From contig JAKEEU010000213.1 of assembly GCA_022616415.1 (NCBI GenBank), positions 1-64,000 on the forward strand: DNA of 64,000 nt. Reading direction: 5' to 3'. Source of the DNA: Candidatus Zhuqueibacterota bacterium. Its GTDB lineage: Bacteria > Zhuqueibacterota > Zhuqueibacteria > Zhuqueibacterales > Zhuqueibacteraceae. Every line of letters begins with the position of its first letter. Position 1 is the stretch's first letter. The notes beneath the pieces are model-generated. The model had not been told where the DNA came from, made no database searches, and saw nothing but the letters and a program-made list of their open reading frames with translations. The position numbers and the translations under genes are program-made. Positions 1 to 8,887 of this stretch are shown here, in pieces.

Positions 1-85
1 ATACCGCCATATTCTATTAGACTAATTATTGCCCGCGGCTTCGGATGTCAAAATCAGTTTAATCCAACGAGTCAAATAAACTATG

Positions 86-3000
86 TCAAAAAAATCGCTG
101 CCCTTGCGGGACGGCCCAAACTTTCACGATTCCATCCGCGCCGGCCGTAGCCAAGCGACTTCCATCCGAGTTGAAGGCGAGGGCATGAAAAGCAGCATTA
201 TTTTTGTTTGAAAGGGTGAACAATTCCCGGCCGGAAGCGACCTCCCACAATTTCACGGTGCCATCCTCGCTGGCTGTCGCGAGGCGCTTTCCATCCGGGC
301 TAAAGGCGATATCATTGATCAAGTTTCGATGGCCGGAAAAGGTGAGCAAAAGCTGCCCGGAAGCAGCATTCCATATTCTTGCGGATCGATCAAAACTTGC
401 TGTGGCGAGAAATTCTCCATTTGGCGAAAAAGCCACGGCCCTCACGTCACCCTCGTGTACCATGCGAGCGCCTTCCTTGCCGCCAGCCGCCTCCCAGACC
501 CGTGCCGTATTGTCAACACTAGCCGTAGCGATGTAGCCTCCTCCATTCACGCTAAAGGCAATGTCATTGACTGCTTCCAAATGGCCGGACAATGTGAGCA
601 CCTCCCGGCCGGAAGCCGCGTCCCATATTTTTGCTGTCTTATCCGCGCTCGCGGTGGCGAGACGCTTCCGATCCGGGCTAAAAGTGACGCTATTAACCGC
701 AGCGCTATGGCCGGAAAGCACGAATAATTCTTCCCCGGCAGAAATGTCCCATATTTTTACTTTTTTGTCAGCACCGGCGGTAGCTAGGCGCTCCCCCTTC
801 GAGCTGAAAGTGACGCCGAGCACTGCTGCCTTATGGCCGGATAAGGTGAGCAATTCCTGGCCGGAAATGGCAGACCATATTTTCACTTTGCCATCGCTGC
901 CAGCCGTGGCTAAAATTTTCCCATCCGGACTGAAAGCAACACTATTGACCAGCCCGGTATGGCCGGACATGGTTAACAAATCCTGGCCGGAATTGGCATC
1001 CCAAACTTTTATTTTTGACCTCCAATCAGCACTGACAGTGGCAAGGCGCTTCCCATCCGGGCTAAAGGCCACGCCATAGACTGTCGCGGTGTGACTGGAA
1101 ATGGTACGCAATTCCGCGCCGGAAAGAGCGTCCCACACTTTCACCTTGCCGTCCGCACTGGTTGTAGCCAAGCGCTTGCCATCCGGGCTGAAAGCGACGT
1201 TATTAACTTCACCGGTATGGCCGGAGAGTGTGAGCAAAGCTTGGCCGGAGGAAGCCTCCCAGACTTTGGCCTTGCCATCAGTGCTGGCCGTAGCCAGATG
1301 CTTTCCATCCGGGCTGTAGGCGATGCTATTGACGGTTTGGCTGTGTCCGGAAAGAGTGAGCAATACTTTTTTTGCAGCAACGTCCCACACTTTCGCCGTT
1401 CCATTAACCCCGGCTGTAGCTAAGCGAGTGCCATCCGGACTAAAGGCAAGCCCATAGAGTGCAACCGCCGGATCTGAAAGGACGAACAATTTCCGGCCCG
1501 AGACGGCCTCCCATATTATCGCGGTTCCGTCCATACTGGCTGTCGCCAAGCGGGTGCCATCCGAGCTAAAGCTCACGCCTCGAACCCAGTTGGTGTGGCC
1601 GGACAAGGTGAAGCGGATATGCGAAGCTTGCGCCGCGCGATTGAGCGCATCATGAGCTTCGGGCGTAACGGTTCGGTCAAGAGAGTAAGTCATCGACACG
1701 GCGTGGAGGGCCAATAAAATGCTCAATTCCGGATCCATATCCAAATTGCTGTTCGCCTCTGCGGCCAATTCCCGCGACCGCAGCCGTGCGGATTGAATTT
1801 TCGCGCTTTCCGCTTGCATTCGCCGCACTTCCGCGGTATCGAGTGCGGCAAGCTCAGCCGCTCTCAGACTGTCGGCGAGACGAGCATGCCGTTCAGCCAC
1901 AAGCTTTGCAGCCACCGCTTCCCGCTCACTGAGTATGGCTTGGCGGCGCTGCATCCACGCAAATATGGCGGCTCCCACAACCACGAGAGAGACCAACGCC
2001 AAGGCTGCAACCAAGCGGCGTAGGCGCACCGCCGTTTTCGCTTTCTCCTCAGCTTGCCGCCTAAGTTCTTCCGCACGGCGTTCTGCTTCGGCCCGTTCTT
2101 GGGCCTGAATGCGACGTGTCCGCCAGTCAAGAATGGCCGGGGCCAGCACATCGTGGAAAATTTCATAGCACACCGCCTCCGGCCGATCAGGTGGCGGAGC
2201 CACCGGCCGCAGAATGCGCAGATTCGACGCGGAAAGCTTGTCGAGTATGGGGGTAAGCTGCTCCTGCGGCAATCGTGCAAATTCCGCCAAGTCGGGAACC
2301 GTGTGTGCGATTTTAGTGCCGGATGGCGTGACCAGATAATGGAAGGCGCGCGCCGCAGCCTCCTCCTCACTTGGCGTCAGTGTGCTTATGGCGGCATCCA
2401 GGTGGGTTCGCACGATGCGTTCGGCGCCGCCGAGACGCTGCAAGGTCTCGAGCTGCAGGGCGTGCGATCCTCTCTGCCTTTCCTCATTCCACAGCCGGGT
2501 CATGACCAGTTGCAAATAGGGAGTCTCGATTCGTACTCTGATCGGCATCTGGTTGGTGCCAATAACACCTCGCCCGGTTTCGCTCAGAGCCACCTGGCCG
2601 GTTTTGACTTGGTCTAAAACCGCCTCGACCAACAGCGGCTCGATGGAGATTTTATCCCCGTTCTTTGCGTGCAGAAGGTTGTTGTATCGTTCGAGAGGTT
2701 TTTCAATCGCCGCGCGCGCGGCCTCGCGATCCAGATGCTCGATGCGCAAATAATTATCGAACAGATTGGAGATGCGCCCCTTGAAGCGATCGAGCTTGGC
2801 AAGCGCATCATCGCGGATGGAAATCAGAAAACTGGCGCGCAAAAAAGGGTGATTGACTGCCGCCGGAAACTCAAACGCAAACGTGCCAGGACCGTCTTCG
2901 TGCGGGTGATACAGAAAATACTCCTCGAATTGATCGAGGACGATAATCAATTCGCTATTCACGCGCTCCGTCCATGCCTGCAATATCTTGGCGATGGAAC

Positions 3001-3385
3001 CCGGCGATGGCGATCCCGCCATGCGGGACTCAGGCATTTCGTGGTTCGACACCTGGGCGATGGCATCTCTGATGGAATTTACCAAACCCATCAGTGGATC
3101 GTCGCGCCAGGCGTTGAACACCACGACGACGTGCTCGGGCGTTCCCTGCTCGGTTATATTCTGCTGCGCGAGCTGGTGCAGATGGTAGGCGACGCCGGCG
3201 TGCAAGACCGAGCTTTTACCGACGCCACTCGGACCGTAAAGCAGCGTCAATCTGTGGGCCATCAAGTTGGCGGTGATAATCTCCTCATCCGCTTCACGTC
3301 CGAAAAAGAAAGGCGCGTCATCTACGGAATAGGGCATCAACCCCTTGTAGGGAGTATCGGTTAGATGTTTGTCTGCTTGGTTCAT
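86..3385 (-). CDS. nSTAND1 NTPase with transmembrane segment and C-terminal WD40 propeller
   Basis: A 1099-aa protein. The N-terminus carries the nSTAND1 entry motif (YKGLMPYSVDDAPFFFGRE), a Walker A loop (GPSGVGKSS, about residue 52) and a Walker B strand (ELIIVLDQFEEYF). A hydrophobic segment near residue 460 (LVAALALVSLVVVGAAIFAW) and an Ala/Glu/Arg-rich helical stretch precede about 12 WD40 repeats (SGHT..VNSVAFSPDGKRLATAS.DGKVKVWD) from about residue 595 to the end. STAND proteins of this layout usually sense a ligand with the repeat domain and signal by oligomerising (family knowledge). The start overlaps the stop of the upstream SIR2 gene by 4 bp, so the two are translationally coupled. 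Inference: sensor/scaffold of a two-gene defence module. The repeats are very alike in DNA, so copy number may vary between strains. Confidence 0.9.
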   Translation of the reverse strand: MNQADKHLTDTPYKGLMPYSVDDAPFFFGREADEEIITANLMAHRLTLLYGPSGVGKSSVLHAGVAYHLHQLAQQNITEQGTPEHVVVVFNAWRDDPLMGLVNSIRDAIAQVSNHEMPESRMAGSPSPGSIAKILQAWTERVNSELIIVLDQFEEYFLYHPHEDGPGTFAFEFPAAVNHPFLRASFLISIRDDALAKLDRFKGRISNLFDNYLRIEHLDREAARAAIEKPLERYNNLLHAKNGDKISIEPLLVEAVLDQVKTGQVALSETGRGVIGTNQMPIRVRIETPYLQLVMTRLWNEERQRGSHALQLETLQRLGGAERIVRTHLDAAISTLTPSEEEAAARAFHYLVTPSGTKIAHTVPDLAEFARLPQEQLTPILDKLSASNLRILRPVAPPPDRPEAVCYEIFHDVLAPAILDWRTRRIQAQERAEAERRAEELRRQAEEKAKTAVRLRRLVAALALVSLVVVGAAIFAWMQRRQAILSEREAVAAKLVAERHARLADSLRAAELAALDTAEVRRMQAESAKIQSARLRSRELAAEANSNLDMDPELSILLALHAVSMTYSLDRTVTPEAHDALNRAAQASHIRFTLSGHTNWVRGVSFSSDGTRLATASMDGTAIIWEAVSGRKLFVLSDPAVALYGLAFSPDGTRLATAGVNGTAKVWDVAAKKVLLTLSGHSQTVNSIAYSPDGKHLATASTDGKAKVWEASSGQALLTLSGHTGEVNNVAFSPDGKRLATTSADGKVKVWDALSGAELRTISSHTATVYGVAFSPDGKRLATVSADWRSKIKVWDANSGQDLLTMSGHTGLVNSVAFSPDGKILATAGSDGKVKIWSAISGQELLTLSGHKAAVLGVTFSSKGERLATAGADKKVKIWDISAGEELFVLSGHSAAVNSVTFSPDRKRLATASADKTAKIWDAASGREVLTLSGHLEAVNDIAFSVNGGGYIATASVDNTARVWEAAGGKEGARMVHEGDVRAVAFSPNGEFLATASFDRSARIWNAASGQLLLTFSGHRNLINDIAFSPDGKRLATASEDGTVKLWEVASGRELFTLSNKNNAAFHALAFNSDGSRLATAGADGIVKVWAVPQGQRFF

Positions 3386-4440
3386 AACCCACCTCCGGAG
3401 GGTATCAGTCCCTGCACTCGTGCGTTAAGCTCGGCGAGGTAATCTTCCAGGGACACGTTGAGTATTTCCACGTCGCGCTGCATCCACAATTTCTGATCGA
3501 GCTCCTGCTGGCTCGCTTGAATCACCCACGACTTATAGGCGAGTTTTTGCTCGCCCCAAATCCGATGCAGAATAACGCGCAGGTTCCAATCACGCAGGCT
3601 ATAGCCCAAAAATAAAAAGTGGCTCTTGCGCAATTTTGCCGCCAGAGTTACCGGTATCAGGTTGGAAATATCCGTTCGGGTCAAAAAATTGATGTAGTGA
3701 TCTTCGGTGATGACAAAGCTGTCCCGTTCCGGAACGTCGCGATCAACGGCGCCGTGGATTTTGAGAATGACGGGGCGCTGTTCCAGCGACAGGCCCCGAT
3801 ATTCGTTCGGCCTTTCGATCAGAAGCGCTTCCCCTGCGGGCGGCCGATGCAGGAACTTGCCGCGGTGCTCGCCTTCTGCCACGTACGAGACCACGTCGAA
3901 TGGTTGGTTTGCTCCAAGGAAAGCGCGTTCCAACAAGTCGTCATAGTTGGTCGTCACGATAAGTTGATGGCGAGAGGGGTAGCCATGCGCCCGGAAGACC
4001 GCCGGGAGACTTGCGAAGAACCGGTGTACGGGTGTAGGAGGATAGTCACCGGCGAAGAGGTCGTGCAGTGCATCGTAGAGGGGGCCGAAGCCGGCGGTGG
4101 TGGCGACGTATTGCGACACCCGCACCAGGTCGTGTTTATCGTCGGGCGGGCAGCCGAAATTTTCCGCCAAATGCATGGCGAGCTCACTGTTGCTCGGCAA
4201 ATAGGCGGTTTGGCCTTTTCGCCACTGTTGGTCTGCCGGCCGGCCGAGCAAGTTGACGCCCGCGCCAAGAAAAGGGACGACGCGGCCATCGAAGATGGCT
4301 TTGATGATCGTCTTGTAGTGGACATCCAAAAGATCTGCTATAGACGAATCTTTTTGACGCCCATCAGACGATAGACGCTTGTTTTGTTGTGGAGTCTGCA
4401 AGGGCAACCCACGGGCATAGCCTTCCGAACAAGGCTGCAA
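3382..4440 (-). CDS. SIR2-like domain protein (predicted NADase effector or deacetylase-fold protein)
   Basis: A 352-aa protein (track start, a TTG). It has the SIR2_2-type Rossmann motifs: VVPFLGAGVNLLG (about residue 54, NAD-binding loop), LIVTTNYDDLLERAF, VILKIHGAVDR with SFVITEDHYINFL, and FLFLGYSLRDWNLRVIL near the C-terminus. This TNYD/KIHG/GYS pattern is typical of bacterial defence-associated SIR2 domains, several of which deplete NAD+ during phage infection (established for DSR, Thoeris ThsA, SIR2-STAND/Avs5 and SPARSA). Here the SIR2 domain is a separate protein translated just ahead of the nSTAND1-WD40 partner, with overlapping ATG/stop. No ATG exists before the VPFLGAG motif, so the start is uncertain. 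Whether it is an NADase cannot be read from the sequence. Confidence 0.85.
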   Translation of the reverse strand: MQPCSEGYARGLPLQTPQQNKRLSSDGRQKDSSIADLLDVHYKTIIKAIFDGRVVPFLGAGVNLLGRPADQQWRKGQTAYLPSNSELAMHLAENFGCPPDDKHDLVRVSQYVATTAGFGPLYDALHDLFAGDYPPTPVHRFFASLPAVFRAHGYPSRHQLIVTTNYDDLLERAFLGANQPFDVVSYVAEGEHRGKFLHRPPAGEALLIERPNEYRGLSLEQRPVILKIHGAVDRDVPERDSFVITEDHYINFLTRTDISNLIPVTLAAKLRKSHFLFLGYSLRDWNLRVILHRIWGEQKLAYKSWVIQASQQELDQKLWMQRDVEILNVSLEDYLAELNARVQGLIPSGGGL

Positions 4441-4787
4441 ATGAGTTCATCAGGCGGCTGTGGTTTCGTGCATTTCCAAGGTCAGATGACAAAGCCGAAC
4501 ATCCAGGACAGCCTTGGGCTATAGACATATTTACAAGTTTATGGTACAAACATTTTGTTAGAAAGTCAAGCCGCTTTTGTTAATCAGAATTTCTCCACGG
4601 GTGCAGCCGGCAAGCATAAAGCACATGCTCCGTCGTGCCTACAGAGGCGTCGCGATTTGTACGATTGCTTGAGGCGAGCTCTGACAAACGGAACTGCAAA
4701 AGTCTGACACGTGAAATGGCTTTCGTCCGATTGCGAATTCTAGCCGTTGCAATTATCTTAAACTATGAAAAGTCAAGGAAAAATTCC
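4441..4787. other. Intergenic region between the divergent SIR2 and response-regulator genes
   Basis: About 350 bp without a convincing gene. The part next to the SIR2 start is A/T rich (around 4520-4580) and probably holds its promoter, but no clear -35/-10 pair was found. The right half contains TTTGTACGATTG and GAAATGGCTTTCGTCCGATTG, which reappear after the response regulator (5255-5320) in the same order. Confidence 0.4.
4655..4735 (+). repeat. Left copy of imperfect direct repeat flanking the truncated response regulator
   Basis: Shares the ordered blocks TTTGTxxGATTG, GCGA.xTCTGACA and GGCTTTxGTCCGATTG with 5252-5320 on the other side of the response-regulator gene. Seen directly; whether this is a duplication or paired binding sites is inference. 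Confidence 0.45.
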
Positions 4788-5261
4788 ATGATTAAAGTGC
4801 TCATCGCAGAGGCTCATCCCATTATTCGTCAAGGATTGCAAGAGCTTCTCCAGGAAACCGGCGAGATTGTCGTCGCCGGTGAGGCAAGCAATGGAATGGA
4901 AGTGCTAAAGGCAATATCGAAAACCGATTACGACCTGATTTTGCTGGACAGCTCCCTGCCCGACAGAAGCGGGACGGATATTTTGCGGTGGGTGAAGCGT
5001 GAAAAACCTGATCTTAACGTTCTGGTCTTGGGCGCCTATCCCGAAGAGCAATATGCCGTGCGGGCTTTAAAAGAAGGCGCTTCCGGCTATTTGGCCAAAG
5101 AACGCGCCCCGGAGGAATTGCTCACCGCCATACGAAAAATTGCGTCGGGGGAGAAATACGTCAGCTCTTCGCTCGCCGGCAAATTCGTTTTTGATTTGAA
5201 AGCCCGTACGGCGGAGCCGGAGCATGAAGCGCTCTCAGAAAAAAACTTGACACGTTTGTAG
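4788..5261 (+). CDS. Truncated NarL/FixJ-type response regulator (receiver domain only)
   Basis: The chosen ATG gives 157 aa starting MIKVLIAEAHPIIRQG; the longer track start (GTG at 4635) adds unrelated residues. The protein aligns with the full-length regulator at 41900 through the receiver (GEASNG, LLDSSLPDRSG with phospho-acceptor Asp54, YPEEQYAVRALKEGASGYLAKE). It ends just where the LuxR-type helix-turn-helix should begin (EALSEKNLTRL versus ETLSDREYQVL). The acidic pocket is altered: the usual DD is EA here (LIAEAHP versus LIVDDHP), so phosphorylation may be impaired. It is probably a decaying copy or a stand-alone receiver without a DNA-binding output. Confidence 0.75.
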   Translation: MIKVLIAEAHPIIRQGLQELLQETGEIVVAGEASNGMEVLKAISKTDYDLILLDSSLPDRSGTDILRWVKREKPDLNVLVLGAYPEEQYAVRALKEGASGYLAKERAPEELLTAIRKIASGEKYVSSSLAGKFVFDLKARTAEPEHEALSEKNLTRL

Positions 5262-5320
5262 GATTGTTGCCCGCGCCGAATAGCGAAGTTCTGACAGAAG
5301 AAAGAGGCTTTGTCCGATTG
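5252..5320 (+). repeat. Right copy of imperfect direct repeat flanking the truncated response regulator
   Basis: Contains TTTGTAGGATTG, TTCTGACAGAAG and GAGGCTTTGTCCGATTG, matching blocks at 4655-4735 in the same order and orientation. The gene's loss of its HTH falls exactly at the left edge of this copy. Confidence 0.45.
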
Positions 5321-5462
5321 ATATTTTTCACTGTTATAGTTACCCTTTTTGTGGTGACGATATAATCGAATTTCAAAATTCGATGCAAGGGTGGTCTATA
5401 GTTCAATTCACCCTACGGGCGCAGCCCCGACGCCCGTAGCCGGCAAATCCCAAGGATGGTTC

Positions 5463-6719
5463 ATGTCTTCTTCATTACGCATACTGATATGCTGCAATGA
5501 CAGCCACGGATGGTGGCATACTTTGCGCACTCTCGATATCGCCGCCTCTCTGTGCAAAGCATTGGATGAATGCTCGATTCTGGTGCTGACTGATCTCGCC
5601 ACCATTGGGCGCTTCAAGCTTGCCAATAGAGTCGATTACATTCATCTTCCGGCTCTCAACGGCAGGGACCAACAAAGCTTTTCGTCGCCGGGGTTGAATA
5701 TCGAATATGGCAACACGTTGAAAATGCGGCGCAAGATTGCGGAAAGCGCGATCAAAACTTTTCATCCCGACCTCGTCATGCTTGACGATAGTTTGCTCGA
5801 CGTTCCGCACGCGTACGACACGCAAAAAATCGTTTCCGGCCTTGCCCAGGAATTGCCGAATGCCAAAATCGTATGGGGGTTGTCCGATACTTTGGGTGAT
5901 CCCAAAGTGGTGATCCGGCAATGGGCAAGAAATGAAGTGCTGACATTGCTTGATCGCTTTGCGGACGAGATATTTGTTTTTGGAGCGCGCCAGATATTCG
6001 ATGCTGCAAAGGCCTATCGGGTGCCCGACCGCATCGCGCAAAAACTTGTTTATACCGGCTATTTGGCGCGCCGGGTGATGCCGCCGCATCGAGTCGAGGT
6101 CGCGATCTCACAAACGAATCAAGCTTTGCCTATGGTCGTCCTCGCCACCGAAGGCAGCTCTCACGATTTTGCTATGCTTGATGCCTATTTGCGCTTCCTG
6201 GAGAGCGGCACCGACAGCCCCGCAGTTCGCAGTTTTATCGTTGCCGGCCCGGCCATCGGATCGCAGGAAAAACGCCACCTCGCCGGCCGCGCTAAAAAAT
6301 TGCCGAACGTGGTCTTTCACCGTTTTGGCAAACACCTCCTGCACTACGTCAGATACGCCGACCTGGTGATATGCAACGGGGGATACAATATGATGTGTGA
6401 GATCCTCGCCCATCGCAAAACCGCGATCGTGGTCCCGAGCTTGACGGAACAACCCGATAATGTTTGCCGCGCCCATCTTTTTCAAGAACGCGGTTTGGCA
6501 ACGGTCATGCAGCCGGGCGCGTTTCACCCCCGGGCTTTGCAAGCGTTGATCTCACAATTCCTGGGTGGTGGTCTGCGCCTCTTGCGGAAATCCCGGTACG
6601 ATGGAATTGATCTGGACGGATTGGTTAGGATTCCGGAAAGAGTTCGATTGCTAACCGGACGGGCTGCGCCCGAAGAGTACCAGCCCATTGAAATGATACC
6701 GGCAACTTTGGCAGCGTAG
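5463..6719 (+). CDS. MurG-like (GT28-type) glycosyltransferase
   Basis: 418 aa from the ATG that opens MSSSLRILICCNDSHGWWHTLRTL; the track's longer form includes a GC-rich palindrome (CTACGGGCG...CGCCCGTAG) that is likely untranslated. The N-terminal Rossmann half begins with a His-containing acceptor loop (HGWWHTLRTL). The C-terminal half has the MurG-like donor region (KLPNVVFHRFGKHLLHYVRYADLVICNGGYNMMCEILAHRKTAIVVPSLTEQPDN). First gene of the glycan cluster and paralogous to the next gene (6802). The sugar and acceptor cannot be told from sequence. A broken copy of its N-terminus lies at 44281. Confidence 0.8.
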   Translation: MSSSLRILICCNDSHGWWHTLRTLDIAASLCKALDECSILVLTDLATIGRFKLANRVDYIHLPALNGRDQQSFSSPGLNIEYGNTLKMRRKIAESAIKTFHPDLVMLDDSLLDVPHAYDTQKIVSGLAQELPNAKIVWGLSDTLGDPKVVIRQWARNEVLTLLDRFADEIFVFGARQIFDAAKAYRVPDRIAQKLVYTGYLARRVMPPHRVEVAISQTNQALPMVVLATEGSSHDFAMLDAYLRFLESGTDSPAVRSFIVAGPAIGSQEKRHLAGRAKKLPNVVFHRFGKHLLHYVRYADLVICNGGYNMMCEILAHRKTAIVVPSLTEQPDNVCRAHLFQERGLATVMQPGAFHPRALQALISQFLGGGLRLLRKSRYDGIDLDGLVRIPERVRLLTGRAAPEEYQPIEMIPATLAA

Positions 6720-6727
6720 CGCAAGGC

Positions 6728-6777
6728 GCAGAGGGCATAGAGCAGAGGGTATGGTATGTCTGCCCTCTGCCCTCTGC
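6728..6777. repeat. GCAGAGGG palindromic intergenic repeat
   Basis: Left arm GCAGAGGGcatagaGCAGAGGG faces right arm CCCTCTGCCCTCTGC between two glycosyltransferase genes. It is one of several unrelated palindromic families filling gene gaps in this window. Confidence 0.6.
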
Positions 6778-6801
6778 AAAACTAAGGTGCATAGATCAAC
6801 C

Positions 6802-7980
6802 ATGAAGATTTTAATTTACTCTCAGGACGGCTTCGGCCTCGGACATTTGCGGCGCAATTTAAACATCTGTCTTCAGATAAAAAAGCGTTGCCCTCAGGCT
6901 TCGTGCTTGATCATTGCCGATTCTCCGGCAGCGCCCTTCTTTAAGCTGCCGCCGCATTGCGATTTTGTCAAGATTCCAACCATTGTCAAAGTTGACGCGG
7001 GGGTTTGGCGGTCGGATCATTTGTCCGTGAGCCAACGCGAGTTGTTAAACATTCGTACGGAGATCATTCAGAACGTTGCCACGAGCTTCCAGCCCGACGT
7101 TTTTTTGGTCGATCACATGCCGCACGGCGCGCTGGGAGAGCTGGTCGGGCCTTTGGCGGCTTTGAAGAAATCCAGTCCACACACCAAAGTGATCTTGGGC
7201 ATTCGGGATATTTTGGGCGCCCCGCCGGTCATTTGCCGGCAGTGGCAACAGGAAGGCGCTTACGCAGCGGCAGAGGCTTTTTACGATTCCATTTGTGTTT
7301 ACGGTTGCGCCGAGGTTTTCGATGTGTTGGCGGAATATGGATTCCCTCCCGCCTTGACCAACAAGACTCATTACTGTGGTTACGTTTGCCGGGAGGATTC
7401 TTCCGCGGCGCTTCCCGACCGCGTCAGCGCCGCGCCTTATCCTTCCAGCGGAAAGAACGACGGCAAGTTTATTTTGGTAACGGGTGGCGGAGGCGCCGAC
7501 GCTTCCTTCTTCATGGACCAGTTTATTGGCGCCGCCCGCTTGTTGCATCCGGACCTCGCTTTCCATGCGTTTATCACCACGGGTCCGTTCATGCCCAAAG
7601 ACCGGCGCGAGGGGTTGCGTCAAAGAGTGCGAAATCTGCCCATCGTCGTAAGCCAAAAAGGAGAAGACAGCATTCGTTACTTGCGACGCGCAGACTTGAT
7701 GATCTCAATGGCCGGCTACAACACCATCAGTGAGATTATGCACTTTCGCAAGAACGCCATCGTGGTGCCGCGCCCCGGCCCGAGCGCCGAGCAAACGATG
7801 CGTACCCGCATCATGTCTGAGCGCGGCCTGTTTAGCACCATTCACCCGCAGCACTTGACCGCTGAAAATCTGTCCGAGCTGATTTGGCAGAAACTTCACA
7901 ACGGCAACGGCATAAATGAAGCGAGGCTTCCAAACTTGAACGGCGCCTCGACCGCGGCCTCTTTGATGCTGGCCGCTTGA
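6802..7980 (+). CDS. MurG-like glycosyltransferase family protein
   Basis: 392 aa from MKILIYSQDGFGLGHLRRN; the upstream extension in the track runs into the GCAGAGGG repeat. The N-terminal glycine-rich loop with His (GFGLGHLRRN) is typical of GT-B enzymes of the UDP-glucuronosyl/GT28 group. The C-terminal donor-site region reads YLRRADLMISMAGYNTISEIMHFRKNAIVVPRPGPSAEQ. It shares order and motifs with the 5463 product, so the pair probably arose by duplication and may act on successive sugars (inference). Confidence 0.8.
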   Translation: MKILIYSQDGFGLGHLRRNLNICLQIKKRCPQASCLIIADSPAAPFFKLPPHCDFVKIPTIVKVDAGVWRSDHLSVSQRELLNIRTEIIQNVATSFQPDVFLVDHMPHGALGELVGPLAALKKSSPHTKVILGIRDILGAPPVICRQWQQEGAYAAAEAFYDSICVYGCAEVFDVLAEYGFPPALTNKTHYCGYVCREDSSAALPDRVSAAPYPSSGKNDGKFILVTGGGGADASFFMDQFIGAARLLHPDLAFHAFITTGPFMPKDRREGLRQRVRNLPIVVSQKGEDSIRYLRRADLMISMAGYNTISEIMHFRKNAIVVPRPGPSAEQTMRTRIMSERGLFSTIHPQHLTAENLSELIWQKLHNGNGINEARLPNLNGASTAASLMLAA

Positions 7981-8037
7981 TGCTGATTACTCACTATCAT
8001 TAAGGTTAAGCGTTACCATCTGGTGGAAAGATATTCT

Positions 8038-8254
8038 GTCCCGAAGGGACAAATGAAAATAGCCCACAGATTCATCTGTGGGAAAAGAGGAGACACCTCA
8101 ACCCTCAAGTCCCGTAGGGACGATTGAGAAAGAATGATTGTGATATTGCGAACATGCCGTTTTCATTCGTCCCTTCGGGACTGGATGGCGTGGTGATGAA
8201 TTATGCTCTCCCACCAATGAATTGGTGGGCTATTGTCACATGTCCCTTCGGGAC
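8038..8254. repeat. 217-bp nested-palindrome element, copy 1 (GTCCCGAAGGGAC ends)
   Basis: Begins with GTCCCGAAGGGAC and ends with GTCCCTTCGGGAC. Just inside each end is AATAGCCCAC followed by a hairpin (CCCACAGAT tc ATCTGTGGG at the left, CCCACCAAT ga ATTGGTGGG at the right), so the two ends are reverse complements in layout. A second copy of nearly the same length is at 52149-52368, with compensatory changes in the left hairpin. No transposase is encoded. Fills the gap 7981-8305. Confidence 0.75.
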
Positions 8255-8305
8255 AAAGCTGTTGAGGAGTACTCACGGCATTCCGATTTGATGGAGAAAA
8301 ACACC

Positions 8306-8770
8306 ATGAGTCAATTCATCGGATTTGATTGCCTCAAGGCTGGGCAAAGAGTAAAGGTGAAAGGAAAGCCGTCGGAAGACAGCACCTTTGTGGCGGGGGA
8401 GATCAGCATAAAAAACCGCGCCGATCAGGCAAAAATCGAGGGCGTGATTCAGCGCCTCGATCATCAGAAAAATACCCTGCGAATTTTCAATCGCGATTTT
8501 GCCTTGCCGGGCGATATTCAAGTCAAGGGACTCCAACACAACCTTATCGACTTGAAAGAGCTCAAGACTGGGGACGTGGTAAAGCTCAAGGGAAAGTATT
8601 CGGCGTCAAACGGGCTGATGCCGGAGAAAATTATCCTCAAGGAAACCATGGGCTTCAACGTCGATGAATTGCACGGCGCCATCGACAAAATTGATCGGGC
8701 GCAGAAGACTTTGGAAGTGACCGGCTTCACGGTTGTGGTTAATGAAAAGACCGCCATCGAAGGATTTTGA
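8306..8770 (+). CDS. DUF5666-like beta-barrel repeat protein, no signal peptide
   Basis: 154 aa from MSQFIGFDCLKAGQ, chosen because GGAG lies 9 nt upstream; the longer track start runs into the repeat at 8038-8254. The sequence repeats short beta units of DUF5666 type (GQRVKVKGKPSEDSTFVAGEISIKN; GDVVKLKGKYSASNGLMPEKIILKE; GAIDKIDRAQKTLEVTGFTVVVNEKT). Function unknown. The secreted paralogues at 34041 and 34665 have similar motifs, but this one has no export signal. Confidence 0.65.
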   Translation: MSQFIGFDCLKAGQRVKVKGKPSEDSTFVAGEISIKNRADQAKIEGVIQRLDHQKNTLRIFNRDFALPGDIQVKGLQHNLIDLKELKTGDVVKLKGKYSASNGLMPEKIILKETMGFNVDELHGAIDKIDRAQKTLEVTGFTVVVNEKTAIEGF

Positions 8771-8786
8771 TCTTCTAAAAAATTTA

Positions 8787-8847
8787 TTGACCGGTCGCTG
8801 AAACTGAATCGGTTTCTAATGTACAAACGATTCAAGCGACCGGTCAA
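8787..8847. terminator. Strong inverted repeat, possible terminator or operator
   Basis: TTGACCGGTCGCT and AGCGACCGGTCAA form a perfect 13-bp inverted repeat, with a nested GAAAC/GTTTC pair in the loop. No poly-T run follows, so a rho-independent terminator is not certain; it could equally be a small repeat element. Confidence 0.4.
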
Positions 8848-8887
8848 TATCAGTTAAAGGATTTTGAGCAGCGATAAAACAATTATC

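Noticed and set aside
120-1600. Regularly spaced DNA repeats that could suggest a CRISPR or minisatellite
   Set aside because: The units of about 123-126 bp encode WD40 blades in one continuous frame.
4635-4787. N-terminal extension of the truncated response regulator in the track
   Set aside because: The extension has no receiver homology, starts at a GTG without ribosome site, and overlaps the flanking repeat.
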